Of a DNA stretch of 64,000 nucleotides, positions 18,695-30,643 are shown piece by piece. How positions within the stretch are numbered: position 1 is the stretch's first letter; each line of letters begins with the position of its first letter. The stretch covers positions 2,186,501-2,250,500 of the forward strand of contig NC_056413.1 of assembly GCF_905147365.1 (NCBI RefSeq), written 5' to 3'. The translations under genes and the position numbers were made by a program. This DNA is from Aricia agestis (lineage: Eukaryota > Arthropoda > Insecta > Lepidoptera > Lycaenidae). The notes under the pieces were generated by a model that saw nothing but the letters and a program-made list of their open reading frames with translations, was not told where the DNA came from and did no database searches.

Positions 18695-18754
18695 TACTCT
18701 AGAGCTAAAAACTCTTAATATTATCTAATATTAAGAGTTTTTAGCTCTAGAGTA
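18695..18754. repeat. 60-bp perfect palindrome
   Basis: Two 29-base arms (TACTCTAGAGCTAAAAACTC and on) match perfectly around a 2-base centre. It starts directly after the truncated LINE end, the same relative place as the palindrome at 6457 after the full LINE. Confidence 0.9.
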
Positions 18755-19977
18755 CTCTTGGTAGAGGCTTGTCCTTACTTTCAAAATCTTCGCCTACATG
18801 CCACACTGATAAAGTATTCATACGGCGACAGCGCTTAAATTATTACGAGCGGGAACTTAAATTGTTACGTTAGTTATCATGTGGGATATTTTTAAATTAC
18901 TCTCGTAATACGGATTATACAGTGTGTTCTAAACTTTATTGCATATAACAAGGGTATTACCGTTAATGACTTTTATTTTGTAACTTTGTTACTGCATTAG
19001 AAAAACTGTAGCATAATATTAATCTAGAAAAAAAAATCGACTAGGCTTACTGAAGTCAGTAAAAGAATAGTACCTACAGAATATAATATCACAAAATAAA
19101 ATAAAACTTACTTTTTAACACAATCTCTCATAAAAACAGTTTAGCACCGACCACAAAAATACAAAGCAGACGTTTTATAAAACGGCGAAGGAATTATTTT
19201 CATTCCTCTTATGAGCGAAGTAATAACGCGTGGACGAGTTCGTTAGACCCCTAAGTACGGTCTCATAAAAATGTAATTGTTTTGTTAAATTAAGAGGAAA
19301 AAGGTTACCCTGGGCATTCCGTGAAATGGCTACTATTATTTACATGACACAACATATTCTTATGATTGTGTCAAGAGGTGTTTTGTTTGTGTTAATTGAG
19401 GAGTTGTTTGTGGGATTTGTGTATTTTTTAAACAATTTTGTAATTTGGGAAAAAAGGAAAATTATCGTTTATTATTTGGTTTTTTGACCAACTATCGCTT
19501 ACCGGTAACGTATAGGCATACAAGGATCCTGATTTAGACCCCTGGGAGGGTGAAATTTATAAAATGTTTTTTTAGATATTACTAGAAACAGGAGTGTGAA
19601 ATTTTTAGTTTCTAATTTTAAGCCTCCGCGTCGATCTATGAGTTAACTTAGTAGCTTAGCTTGAAGAATAGTCATTACCAAATCATCACCCATTTATCTT
19701 ATCAAACGTGCTATATACAAACATACTACAAATTTCTGTGTGTTTAAAGCTCTCAGATTAGTTAAATACTGATAGCTATAGATACCTAATATAGCGATTT
19801 CACTCACAAGCTATTGAATAAGTCAGTTAGACGGCCGCTTGACTCGTGATTATGTTATGCGAGTTTGGCCAACTAAAGCCTGCCCCACATAGGAGGTCAG
19901 CAGGATCTAATTCAATAATAAGGAATGTTATTCTATAGTCATCATCATCAGGTGGATTGAGCCTATCTAGCTATACA
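18755..19977. other. Spacer without a recognised feature
   Basis: AT-rich with many stops on both strands. Nothing recognised. Confidence 0.4.
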
Positions 19978-20298
19978 TCCATACTAATATTAAAACGTGA
20001 AAGTGTGTCTGTCTGTTATCTGTCCTCTTCACACCCAAGCCGCTAAACTGATTTTGCTGTTTGGTATGGAGATACCTTGAGTCCCGAGAAAGGACAAAAG
20101 ATACTTTTTATACTGGAAGATTTTTTTTTATGAAATAGGGGGCAAACGAGCAAACGGGTCACATGATGGAAAGCAACTTCCGTCGCCCATGGACACTCGC
20201 AGCATCAGAAGAGCTGCAGGTGCGTTGCCGGCCTTTTAAGGAATGTACAGTACCCGCGCGATAAACTTATTTTGGTGCAACGGAGTTGCGGGCGTCTT
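19978..20298 (+). mobile_element. Helitron, family 1, interrupted by a SINE A end
   Basis: The 5' end TCCATACTAATATTA is clear. The body is split at about 20128 by a SINE A tail and resumes with AATGTACAGTACCCGCGCGA. The hairpin CAACGGAGTTGCGGG is present near the end, but the final CTAG is replaced by TCTTTTC. Confidence 0.7.
20128..20240 (-). mobile_element. SINE A, 3' tail only
   Basis: T-run, GGGGGCAAACGAGCAAACGG and GCCGGCCTTTTAAGG are the last part of family A. The C/T array and head are absent, so this is a 5'-truncated insert. Confidence 0.8.
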
Positions 20299-20388
20299 TT
20301 CACTGTTATGCGGAGGAAGCGGGATGGCGATATTTTTGCAATTGAGAGGAACTAGAAGCAATTATTTAATCAGTTCCTTTTCTTGTTA

Positions 20389-20876
20389 TCTATATATTAA
20401 TACGCGAACGAAAAACTTTGCATCCCTTTTGACGAAAAATGGGGAAACGTAGGTGAATGAAATTTTGCACAGTTATAGTTTATATGGTGAAGGAGTGCGT
20501 CGAGCTAATATTATTTTGAAATTATGCTTTAATCATACGTTTTTTTAACAAATAAAACATTACACACACTACAACACACACACTAGGAAAGATGACAGAT
20601 TTTTGAGTGACAAGTCTATACTTACAAATTATACTCTTTTATTTATGGTTAAAGTCTGTTGACAACAAGTTGACTGAAGTTGACAAATTGAAAATGGATT
20701 ATAGTTTTTTTTATTGCATCTTAGATACTATTAGACAATGCTTACACGGCCAGTCTGAGATCAGCTGAGTACCAGAGACAAGAGTTGAAAAAAATATGAT
20801 AAAGTCAATATATTTTTACAAAGTAGTCCTAATGTCGTTGAAACTAAGGTCGAATTTCGACCATTTTGATCTCTAG
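20389..20876 (+). mobile_element. Helitron, family 2
   Basis: Starts TCTATATATTAATACGCGAA and ends TTTTGATCTCTAG. A second copy, at 41706-42428, has the same ends. The length is 488 bases. No coding potential. Confidence 0.75.
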
Positions 20877-21221
20877 TTATAATTATAAGCCTAAACTGTC
20901 CCACTGCTGATCAAAGGCCTTCTCTTGTTATATTATTATGACAGTATTTTTTTTAATTTCAATTTCGTTTAATTGTAATTATGTCCAAATTATTGAATTT
21001 AACGTTAATTATTACTATTAATTTAAACTATAATTATTTAAACCTATACTCGAACTAAATGATGCATATCATGTTTTTAAGCTAAATGCTCATCAAAAAT
21101 TATATTCAAATTGAAAATAGAAATTAATTTAACTACTATTTTTAATAATGAACATCATATAAGTTATAAAACTCTGGTCCGTAAGACCACAGTTTTATAA
21201 CGCACCATACTTTTCAATAAT

Positions 21222-21690
21222 ATGGAAAGATCGTAACAATTTACGGAAGACAAAAATCAAACTGGTCCAGTCTTTAGTCTTCGCCATATTATTTACCTAC
21301 GGATGTAGACTCTGAAGAAAGAGGGTCAAATTGACGTTATCGAGATGTGGTTGCTGCTCGCGGAAAATGCGCCAAATACCATGGACCGCCTTTCGTACCT
21401 ACGTCTACATCGTTAGTGACTTAAAGATATAAGACTGTCGTCGAAAAGTTTTGGATTTCTTTGGTCACATTGCAAGAAAGGATGGCCATAACCTTGAACC
21501 TCAAGCTTGTGGTTGCAGGCAAAGTTGACGGTCGCCGCCCAAGAGGCCGAAGCCCTATTAGATGGTCTGACCAAGTGCGCACAACTCTAGTAACTCCTAA
21601 AGGGGAATCACGACCCTCAGCAATGAGGAACACGACGCGAGGAGGAGGATACGTATCAACATTCAACACAAATTATTATGACTGACGAAT
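21222..21690 (+). pseudogene. Decayed LINE ORF2 C-terminus
   Basis: Pieces in different frames read KTKIKLVQSLVFAILFTYGC, then FFGHIARKDGHNL, then LVVAGKVDGRRPRGRSPIRW and SDQVRTTL. These match the region after the reverse transcriptase in RTE- or L1-like LINE polymerases. Stop codons and frame changes between the pieces show it is dead. Start and 3' tail are not defined. Confidence 0.7.
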
Positions 21691-23386
21691 TGTTATATTC
21701 CCCAGAAATGGTCTTCGTGAACAAACATAAAAGAGATACCTGAGAAATACAGAATTAATTTTATTATTTAAAATTCATGAACAAATACAAGTGCATCTTG
21801 TAGTGGAGTGCCATTCAGCGCTCGAGGCGCCCACAGAAATGCTAATAAATGTAGAATTAATTATGTTTCTACCCCCGTTTTATACTAGTCCATTTGGAAT
21901 TTAGTTACGTGCCAATTTTCAGCGAAATTTGTGCACATTTTCTTGGAAATTTTGTGACACATTGTACGTGTAATGTATATTTTGTTTCCCAAAGCATTTT
22001 AACACACTACCATTGTAACATTATGCAAATACTAGATGAGTCTACCTTTTTAAACGCAGAAATTTGTCTCATTTGGTGGTCGATACGGTAAATGAAGACT
22101 GGTGAAAGAAGTGTATTTTACGGGAGTAATTGGTCTTTATTCTTATTCATACAAAATACTTATCAAATCAACAAATTAAAACACCAACATATAACATTAG
22201 TGAATGTATTCAAATCTCTCAGCGCATAAATATTGACGATAAAAGCGAAACATACGCGAAGACAGAACCGTGTCACCTACTTTCGAACAAATAGAGAAGA
22301 CGGCTTCCGTCAGAAGACAGGGTAAAGGACGCCTAAGATGATCTAAATCCGGGATCAATCGGGAATGTCCCGCGGGAATGACACGTTAAATATTTGTCAC
22401 GCTGCGATATTTTGACGCGAATCGCTTTTGTTAGTTTTGGGATAGTGGAATATGGAAAAAGTGAATGTTTTCTGAATGAGTCATAGAATAGATGTATCAA
22501 CATAAAATGTTTGTAGTTTGTAGTGTATTTATTAAAAATAATCAAAAAAGCTGTATAAACAGATGTTTACAAATCAATAACCAACGATCCACAAGAGTCG
22601 ATCAAAAAAGGTTTGTTATAGTAACAAGATTTTACATAGTACATGATAGATAATTATTATATTAATCTTAGTTGCGTTTTCAATATTTTATTGAAACTAA
22701 GGTAATCCCAAGCTAATAACTGAATGACAGTACCGTAAAATCTATTTAACGAATTCAGTAAGTCTTGAGACCTGCGGAATTATTATTTTAACCTCCAAGC
22801 CTCTATCAATTCAAGATTATTTACTTTATAAATCTGTTAAGGTGGGTACCGGCGAAGTGGGGGCTACTAGGCTAGAGAGGGGGTCTTTTGAGCTTAGGGG
22901 GGGTAGTTCAGAAGTAATTTGTTAAACACACAACCATATTGATCTAGTTCTGTAAACCGCGTGTAATTGGTTCCGATGGCTTTTAACTTGAAAGTTGAGC
23001 GTTTAAACGCATTGGAATTTCATGGTTTAATATTTGATATTTCTAAATGTGAGCTGTATGAATTGACGGTAAAACAATGTATTTTATGCGTGATGCAAAA
23101 AGAACCTTACCATAATATTACAATATATTAAATTACAGAAGACATAATATATCAATATAAAGAAAATCACGGGAGTAGAAAATATGCTGAATTTGAAAGG
23201 AAAACTATCACGGCTAAGAAGACTTCATAAGCTTTTGAGTAATTATAGTTGATGAAAAAAATGTATTCGGCAAAGTATAAAGGAACTTTTCGTTCAAATT
23301 CCTTTAAACGTAACTGAGATGATGTTGTTAGTAGTGTAAAAAATGTTATAAATGTACATTCATTGACTATACAAACATTTTCAAAA
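21691..23386. other. Long spacer without a recognised feature
   Basis: No repeat copy, tRNA or convincing frame. A G-rich stretch lies at 22850-22910 (GAAGTGGGGGCTACTAGG, TAGGGGGGGTAG). Confidence 0.4.
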
Positions 23387-23442
23387 ACAAGCGGTACTAC
23401 GGAACCCTATCTTGTGCGTGGCCCGACACTTAGCTGGTTTTT
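23387..23442 (-). mobile_element. Fragment of the GGTTCCG repeat
   Basis: On the minus strand, AAAACCAGCTAAGTGTCGGG and AGGGTTCCGTAGTA match the start of the repeat at 27383. Confidence 0.55.
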
Positions 23443-23713
23443 TATCAAAAGATCAAAATCATAAGTTGACCCAAACCCTCACAGTTCACGCGATTGACAG
23501 TAATGAGAAAAGTATTTTGCTGCTAGATCAGAACTATAATAAAATTGTTTATTAGAATTAGATAAATATTCTTTATTGTGCACACATATAACAATTTAAA
23601 TTAAAGACATTTTTAAAACACAGGTAACACACAGTGGCGGCCTTATTACTAATTAGTAATTTCTTCCGGGTAACCACAGGTAGAGGAAACATAATTTTAA
23701 GATATAAGTATTT

Positions 23714-23859
23714 ATTTTCTGTAATATTTAGAAACGTTACATAAGAATTATAGCGACTAACAAACATTTGGCTATAATAAAATTGTTTATTGAAATTAAT
23801 TTTCTGTAATATTTAGAAACGTTACTTAAGAATTATAGCGACTAACAAACATTTGGCTA
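23714..23859 (+). repeat. 85-bp tandem duplication
   Basis: ATTTTCTGTAATATTTAGAA through CTAACAAACATTTGGCTA occurs at 23714 and again at 23799 with one or two changes. Confidence 0.85.
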
Positions 23860-24114
23860 ATAGAACTATACTTATTAGATAAGCTCGCGTTTGGCACAAG
23901 TTGGTTCTACGCTCATTATGTTAATAGTTACGAAAGTGTCTTAATGTACACTAATAATAAATTATTAGACTATTTGGCACTAATTGAAAAAATAACGTGC
24001 CTTCCTCTATAGAATTTTTAAAATAATAATATGATGTTGGGAGACGATACTATAATACTTTAAGGTAAGATAAAATCTAATTTGCTACAGAATTACATGA
24101 AAGTTAAATAATAA

Positions 24115-24481
24115 TACTCCCCACACCGATTTCGGTGACGGTAGCCAGTTTCATTGAAACCAGGCCAGGTACGCAGGAGTAATTTTATAGTGCTCAAGTG
24201 TGTGCGCAGTACACAAGAGCACTCTCTATTCCTGTACTCTCATAACCCAGTGGGACGGAAGACCGACACGACTGGCGAGAAGTCAGGCGCAGGACCGACT
24301 TTTTACATGCCCATCCGACGCATGGATCATCTTACTTGTGACTTGTCAGACAATCAGGTGATCAGCTTGCATTGTCTTAACCAAACTTGGAAATAACATG
24401 TTTCCAACGCGGGAATCGAACCCACGATCTCCGAGTCGAGAGCCACGCTCTTAAGTCTTAACCACTAGACCACGGAGGCGT
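24115..24481 (-). mobile_element. SINE B copy
   Basis: Full length. On the minus strand the tRNA-like head is GCCTCCGTGGTCTAGTGGTT with B box GGTTCGATTCC. The tail is TATTATT at the left end. Confidence 0.9.
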
Positions 24482-24802
24482 TATAAAAGAAAAATAAACA
24501 TAAACAATAAATAGTTCATAAATTTCATAAATATTTAAAGTTTTATGAAATTAGAATTATTAATGCATCTCTTTAAAAAGAAAGAGATATTATATCTACA
24601 CTTGGGCCTGGTAGGCCACAGACCCTTAATATTTATTATTATAAACTATGAATAATAAAAACTATTATAAATGATAAAGTCTGTTCACGCTAAAACCACT
24701 AGAATGTAATTACTTACTAATTATTGGTACAAAAATATTTGCTAGATTACAAAGTGCGATTTTTATCACAAAAATGTACAATAACTGTACCTTGCAACAT
24801 TA

Positions 24803-24919
24803 AGGGTCTGTTTCACTACTTCCTGATAAAGTGCCGGATAGGCTATCCACTATCCATCTGTCAAGTTAAGTGGTGGATAGCCTATCTGGCACTTATCAGG
24901 AAGTAGTGAAACAGACCCT
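24803..24919. mobile_element. 117-bp MITE with TA duplication
   Basis: AGGGTCTGTTTCACTACTTC and on pairs with the right end over about 48 bases. TA flanks both ends (24801 and 24920), as in Tc1/mariner-type insertions. A relative is at 40594-40731. Confidence 0.85.
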
Positions 24920-24921
24920 TA

Positions 24922-25396
24922 GTGACAATAAATTAATCAACAGATCGTTGAGGTCCTAATAAATCACCATTAACTCAAAACGTTATACAGCGTGATATAA
25001 ATTACGCGAGTATGAAACTCATTACGCACCCTGTATAAGGTCACGTGTGAGTTAACAATTCGTACACGAATTCAATTTAACTAAATTGAATCCTGTGTAA
25101 TATAATGAAAAATACATTTACATAATGCCCGCGACAGCACTTTTGGTTTGCCAATTATTTTGATTAATACAAGTAATTTATTATAATTGTTTATTGATTG
25201 GGGCAGTCGGTAGGATGGAGCGCTCACCCACCGAGTTTATTAATTATGATTTATAGGCACACAGGCTACATACTAGCCTTTTTCCTCGATTTCCGCGAAG
25301 TGTTCTTGCCATATAAACGTTTGATCCCCTAGACCAGCCATTTTCAAAATGTGTTCCACGGAGCCCTGGGGGAGCTCCAAAAGCAGGTAGGACTTA
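24922..25396. other. Spacer without a recognised feature
   Basis: Nothing recognised. Confidence 0.35.
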
Positions 25397-25398
25397 GA

Positions 25399-26031
25399 GC
25401 CTGTCCAGATGAGGCGATTTACGTGCGAGTGAGCGACTCGCGCGTTTTACGCGCGTACCCGAGATACTTTGACGACCTCTGTGGCTCAGTTGGTTGACTG
25501 TTGGTAGCTCAAAAAGTTTTCAAAGTTCCTGGGTCATGGATGTGTATTAAATATGTGTATCGTATAATAAAAATCTTAAATATATGTATAGTATAAAAGT
25601 ATTAAATATATTTCCGTTATCTGGTACCCGTAATACAAGTCCTTCAGGATTTAGCACGGGGACTGACGTGGTGTGAAGCGTCCATAGATATTATTATTAC
25701 TTATATCATTATTATTATACTAGAGCTACATAATATTATATCGCGTCTAGATGCCTACGCGTGTTTTCTTACTCGTGCGTAAAACGCTTGCAATAAGCGG
25801 GACTCTCGACTCGTCCGTAAAACGCGCGAGTCGAGATACTTGGGTGTCATTGCAGAGTCCAGTACAGCTACGCACGAGTCCGTGGCGAATGGACGTATTT
25901 GATTGGAGCGTAATATAACTTCGAGTCCATGTATGTAGCATAAAAACGCGCCTAAAACGCGGTATCTGGATGCAATACAAATTGAAACGCGCGTATACAC
26001 TTCGCGCGTAAAACGCCTCATCTGGACAGGC
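25399..26031. mobile_element. DNA element with GCCTGTCCAGATGAGGCG ends, interrupted by SINE C
   Basis: GCCTGTCCAGATGAGGCG at 25399-25416 is exactly repeated in reverse at 26014-26031. ACTTAG lies close to both ends, a probable target duplication. GCGCGTTTTACGCGCG-like sites recur inside the ends in both orientations, which may be transposase-binding repeats. No transposase remains. Confidence 0.7.
25468..25724 (+). mobile_element. SINE C copy
   Basis: Starts TTGACGACCTCTGTGGCTCA and lacks the B-box part of the head. The body and ATT-rich tail are intact. It sits inside the 25399-26031 element. Confidence 0.8.
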
Positions 26032-26889
26032 ACTTAGGAGCTATATATATTGCTTTTAGAATTGTCATCAGAGCATGGAACTATCAAATAACTTAATTAT
26101 ACTTTTTAACTCGTATTTATAATAATTTTAATTACATTTTAAAATTATAGTTGTTTTAAAATAAATAAAAATATAAAAAAGTTAAATGTCACTTCTTAAA
26201 AGAGTTCCGCCACCAAAAAAGTCGTGGAACCACAGCCCTAGACTTCCTTCCTTAGCGTTTCGTTTAGATCCTTTCTAAACGAATGCCTACATAGGTTACT
26301 GCAGTTTCTTAATCTAACGTTTCTTGTTTTTTTCAAAGGCTCTAGTATCTTGTTATAACAATATGTTCACTCTTCGTAACTTACTTAAAACGACAATGCT
26401 TAAAAAAGCTTGCAATCAGTGTTTATTTTGTTAACAATTCATCAGGCTCAGATTAAGTTTTACTAAATTCTTAATATTACACCGACCCATCAAACAACTA
26501 ATAAAACAAACGCAAAATGCGACACACGCCGAATTCAGACAAGGATTTGTCGAACAAATATGAGCACAGCATTATCCGACCTACAAGGTATCTTTTATTG
26601 AAAAATCCTTTTCAATTTTCCGTTCTATTTGAAAGGGACTCGAATGCCCACATTTAGTTAATATGTGGCCAGAGGTTGAGGCGCTCTATTGGTTCAGTTA
26701 CATATTATTATTGGCGTTTTATGGAATCTTAGTTTTGGTTGTAATATAGCTTTGTGCTTTAAAATAGCGTTTCATGGAACCTTAGTCTTGCTGTAATATA
26801 ACTTTGCTCTTTAAAATGGCAAGGAACCTTTGACTTGTAATATCATTATGCTTAAGTAGAACAGGTTTTGGTTTGATTGTTGTTGTTGT
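26032..26889. other. Spacer without a recognised feature
   Basis: AT-rich. Two related phrases (GCGTTTTATGGAATCTTAG near 26704 and GCGTTTCATGGAACCTTAG near 26766) suggest a worn local duplication. Confidence 0.4.
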
Positions 26890-27222
26890 TTTTTTTTATG
26901 TGATAACCCCTTATCAAAGGACAAAGGTCCCTAGACAAAGGAGTAAACGGGTCACCTGATGGAAAGCAACTTCCGTCGCCCATGGACACTCGCAGCATCA
27001 GAAGAGCTACAGGTGTGTTACCGGCCTTTTAAGAGGGAATAGGGTAATAGGGGAGGGTAGGGATGGGAAGGGAATAGGGGAGGGTAGGGAAGGGAATAGG
27101 GTAGGGGATTGGGCCTCCGTCAAAACACAACGCAAGCGCTGTTTCACGCCGGTTTTCTGTGAGAACGTGGTATTTCTCCGGTCGAGCCGGCCCATTCGTG
27201 CCGAAGCATGGCTCTCCCACGT
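26890..27222 (-). mobile_element. SINE A copy
   Basis: Complete head and array. The tail carries an altered stretch near 26905-26940 where AAGGGGGCAAACGAG is normally found. Confidence 0.85.
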
Positions 27223-27382
27223 AGAAGATTTGAAGGCCTTTTTACCCAACTACACCAGAAGGAGGCTCATGTTTTGAGAATGTTTGTATGTAGGTATTTT
27301 TATGTCAAACTACTTTAGCAGTATTGCGCACTTGTTAACAATAGCAAGTAAATGTTAAACTAGCATTAAGATTATATTAAAA

Positions 27383-28004
27383 AACCGGCCAAGTGCGAGT
27401 TGGACTCGCCCATGAAGGGTTCCGCAGCAGCAATAAGGTTTATTTCTATGAAATTAAAAGATTTTTGATTAATTTTTATATTTCAGTTGATTTAATTAAA
27501 GTTATATTAAGGTTTACCATTTATGACGTATAAAAAAACTACTTGCTAGATCTCGTTTAAACCAATTTTCGTTGGTAGTTTTTATAGTAATGTACATCAT
27601 AATATATTTTTTTTAGAATTAATCCCGCCCCCTCTACTTTAGAAGTTAGAGGGGGGACACACATTTTATTCTCGCAAACTATTCAGGTTAGAAAAAAATG
27701 ATATTAGAAACCTCAATATGATTTTTGAAGACCTATCCATAGATACCCCACACGTATAGGTTACATGAAAAAAAAATGTTTGTTTCAGTAGTACCTATGG
27801 GGACCCCTAAAATTTTTAATATCTTTTTTCATTTTTGTATCAAAATCTTAATGCGGTTTACAGAATACATCTACTTACCAAGTTTCAATAGTATAGCTCT
27901 TATAGTTTCGGAGAAAAGTGGATGTGACATACGGACGGACAGACAGACAGACATGACGAATCTATAAGGGTTCCGTTTTTTGCCATTTGGCTACGGAACC
28001 CTAA
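27383..28004 (+). mobile_element. GGTTCCG repeat, full-length copy
   Basis: Begins AAACCGGCCAAGTGCGAG and AAGGGTTCCG, and ends AAGGGTTCCGTTTTTTGCC and CTACGGAACCCTAAAAAA. I recall this as a common lepidopteran interspersed repeat, but its class is not clear from this copy. Fragments occur at 23387 and, in part, within the arms of the 10266 foldback. Confidence 0.6.
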
Positions 28005-28775
28005 AAAAGAAGAAAATTTCGAGAAAGAGATTAAAGGTGATATCTACAAGCCAGAGGAAATGTGTGCTTGTCCCGCTGTTTCTTTTATCTTCTTCAGCAC
28101 ATCCGGAGTGCACCCCGGTTTTTTTCCGTTTATTTATGGAAATACGATCAAGGCTCGCCTTAATCGTATTTTTCTTCATTGTATCGCATAAGCAAAGAAT
28201 TTTAGGGTTTTTGCTCTTTTTCAAGTTCCTCGACCACATATTTATGTAGGCCATGGAACTTGAAAGAAACGAGAAATTTCTATACATATAGTCTACCTAT
28301 AGAGGTATACTAAATGTTCTCGTGCACAACAAAATCCCTAGCGAATTTCAGCATTTCCCAGTTTTGTTACCTGTAAAAAGGTTTTTAGTATTGCAAAGCC
28401 TAATGCACTTGAACATTTAGGCCGTAGTTTCGCTAGTTTTATAGTCTTTGTGGAGTTACAGAGTGGCGACTTGAACTCATTTTCGTTTTTAGAGCGTTCT
28501 CATTGAGACTCCGTGTGTAGTAACGTGTTAATTTTATATGAAGGTTTTTATTTTGGAGATAATTTATGTAAAATGTATGTACTTTGTTATTATGTTTTTT
28601 GTTAAATTGTAAGCTGAGGCCTAAAAGCATATCAGCAATGAGTAAGATGATAAGAGCGGCTAATGAATACGTGCTTAAGACCGAAATCAAAATCCATACA
28701 TAATGTTATTTTGTATAATAATATATTATGATATGATAATATTATGTAGATTGTTGGGATTACATCCATACTTCA
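28005..28775. other. Spacer without a recognised feature
   Basis: Short frames on both strands overlap each other and show no domain. Not called as genes. Confidence 0.4.
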
Positions 28776-29311
28776 TCTATACTTTATAATATTATAAAGC
28801 GGAAGAGTTTGTTTGTTTGTTAGTTTAAACGCGCTAATCTCAGGAAATACTGGTCGGATTTGAAAAATTATTTCTGTGTTAGATAGCCCATTTATTGAGG
28901 AAGGCTATAAGCTATATTTTATCATGCTAAGACTAATAGAAGCGAAGAAATAGAGGAAAATGTAGAAAAAACAGAGGGAAATTATTTGAAAGGGCTTATT
29001 AGAACGCGCTAATCTCAGGGACTACTGGTCCGATTTGAAAAATTCTTTCAGTGTTAGATAGCCCATTTATCAGGAAAGGATGAAGGCTATATTTTATCAC
29101 GCTAAGACTAATAGGAGCGAAGAAATTGAGTTAAATGTGAAAAAACGGGGGAAATTATTTGAAAGGGCTTATCTCTTGAACTACTGGAACATTTTTTTTG
29201 TTATTTGGCACAGATAAGATGTAGACCACGTGACACGTCAAGGATATTTTGTGGACTAATTTGTCTGTGAAATATCTGATTTACGCGGGCGAAGCCGCGC
29301 GGAACGTCTAG
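28776..29311 (+). mobile_element. Helitron, family 4, with internal duplication
   Basis: Starts TCTATACTTTATAATATTAT. The end is ACGCGGGCGAAGCCGCGCGG followed by AACGTCTAG, which gives the 3' hairpin and CTAG end expected of a Helitron. A unit of about 175 bases beginning AACGCGCTAATCTCAGG is present twice (28828 and 29003). Confidence 0.85.
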
Positions 29312-29632
29312 TACTTAATAATACAAATGCGAAAGTGTGTCTGTCTGTTACCTCTTCACGCCCAAACCGCTGAACCGATCTTGCTGGAATTTATGGAGAT
29401 ACTAACTGAGTCCCGGGAAAGGACATAGGATACTTTTTATCCCCGGAAAAATGTACGGTTCTGCGCCATAAACGGCCCCCGTATCACGTTTCTTGCGAGA
29501 GCAATGCGATAGCAATTATTGCGCGATAATTGCTCCAAAATCGCAATTTCCCATCTCGTATGCAAGTTGATCGCTATTTTTACGTGATAAAGTAGCCGAT
29601 TTTGCCGCAACGGACTTGCTGGTATCATCTAG
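29312..29632 (+). mobile_element. Helitron, family 1, with an inserted segment
   Basis: It follows family 4 directly. CAAATGCGAAAGTGTGTCTG to GCGCCATAAACG is family 1, then about 120 unrelated bases (29473-29600), then CCGCAACGGACTTGC and CATCTAG. The inserted segment holds several GCGATA/TATCGC-type words; its ends are unclear. Confidence 0.7.
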
Positions 29633-29639
29633 TTGTAAA

Positions 29640-29690
29640 ATATTATGTACAGACAGACAGACAAACTTTCACATTTATAATATTAATACG
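29640..29690 (-). mobile_element. Helitron, family 1, 5' end only
   Basis: ACAGACAGACAGACAAAC and TTTATAATATTAATA are the family 1 5' end in reverse. Confidence 0.6.
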
Positions 29691-30145
29691 GATAACATAA
29701 AGAAGAACCAGTCTCTACCGTCGCTAGGCAGGTACAATAAAAGCGCAAGCAATAATTCAATAGCAATATTAATCGCTAGGTTTTCAATCATAAAAGATTT
29801 TGTCCCGGGCTATGTATCAAGTCAATGCTCACTGAACTGAACGGATCAGCGAGCCGTGAACGAACGATGAACGAATGACCTCTCCGAGTGAATGAAAGTG
29901 AAACTTGTGTTTTGTTATTCCCTAAAGTTTGGACGTCTGAAATAATGATATTGTTATGTATTGACTGTATATGAGGAGTGAAAGCTCTGCTCGAGACGGA
30001 AAAGTTTGGGTGGTTCAAACAAGTTACTTTTCTGTCAATGTTACTATTTATGTCACAAAAGCTTAGCATGTATTTATGATCAACTAATGCCGCCATATTG
30101 GAGAGTGTCACTCGGAAGACAGTTGCATCAAGCTAGGCACAAATC
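29691..30145. other. Spacer without a recognised feature
   Basis: Two overlapping weak frames on opposite strands; nothing recognised. Confidence 0.35.
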
Positions 30146-30371
30146 ATCGGACGCATCCATAAGTCGCGGCTGATGGATGCGGCCCAATGTGCAGGGTTCA
30201 TCCGCGGATGTCCGCGGATACAAAAACATCCAGCCAGCAAGATTCTGTTCAGACGTCCGAACGCTCAAGGTCGGCACTTATGACAGACAATGTGCACAGT
30301 TTATTGTATTTTGTATTAATCAGAGAGAAACAAGCCGCATCCGTCAGCCGCGACTTATGAAAACGTCCGAT
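30146..30371. mobile_element. 226-bp MITE
   Basis: ATCGGACGCATCCATAAGTC at the left pairs with the right end CGACTTATGAAAACGTCCGAT read in reverse; arms are about 40 bases with a few mismatches. The inside repeats CATCCGCGGATGTCCGCGGA. Confidence 0.75.
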
Positions 30372-30643
30372 AATTTGTTTTCAGCTTCACACTCACGCCC
30401 TCTTCTCACACTACATGTTCCATCGTTTTAGGTGAAAGCTGCTTCATTTTCAGGCCCCATACTGACATTGTCATCCGAATATCAAGATCCTTGGTGGTCT
30501 GTAAACTAGGTAAGTGACGTCTGCATTGTCAATATTATAGACAAGAACAAAAAATAGAGTTCCCATTAACAATAGATCTTCAGCCACAACATCACAATAA
30601 TAAAAAAATTACCACAGCCTTAGTAACCGATTTTAGTACCTGT
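30372..30643. other. Spacer without a recognised feature
   Basis: Nothing recognised. Confidence 0.3.

Noticed and set aside
27991..28287. 98-residue minus-strand frame overlapping an 89-residue plus-strand frame
   Set aside because: The two frames exclude each other and neither shows a domain; the right end of a repeat also overlaps them.
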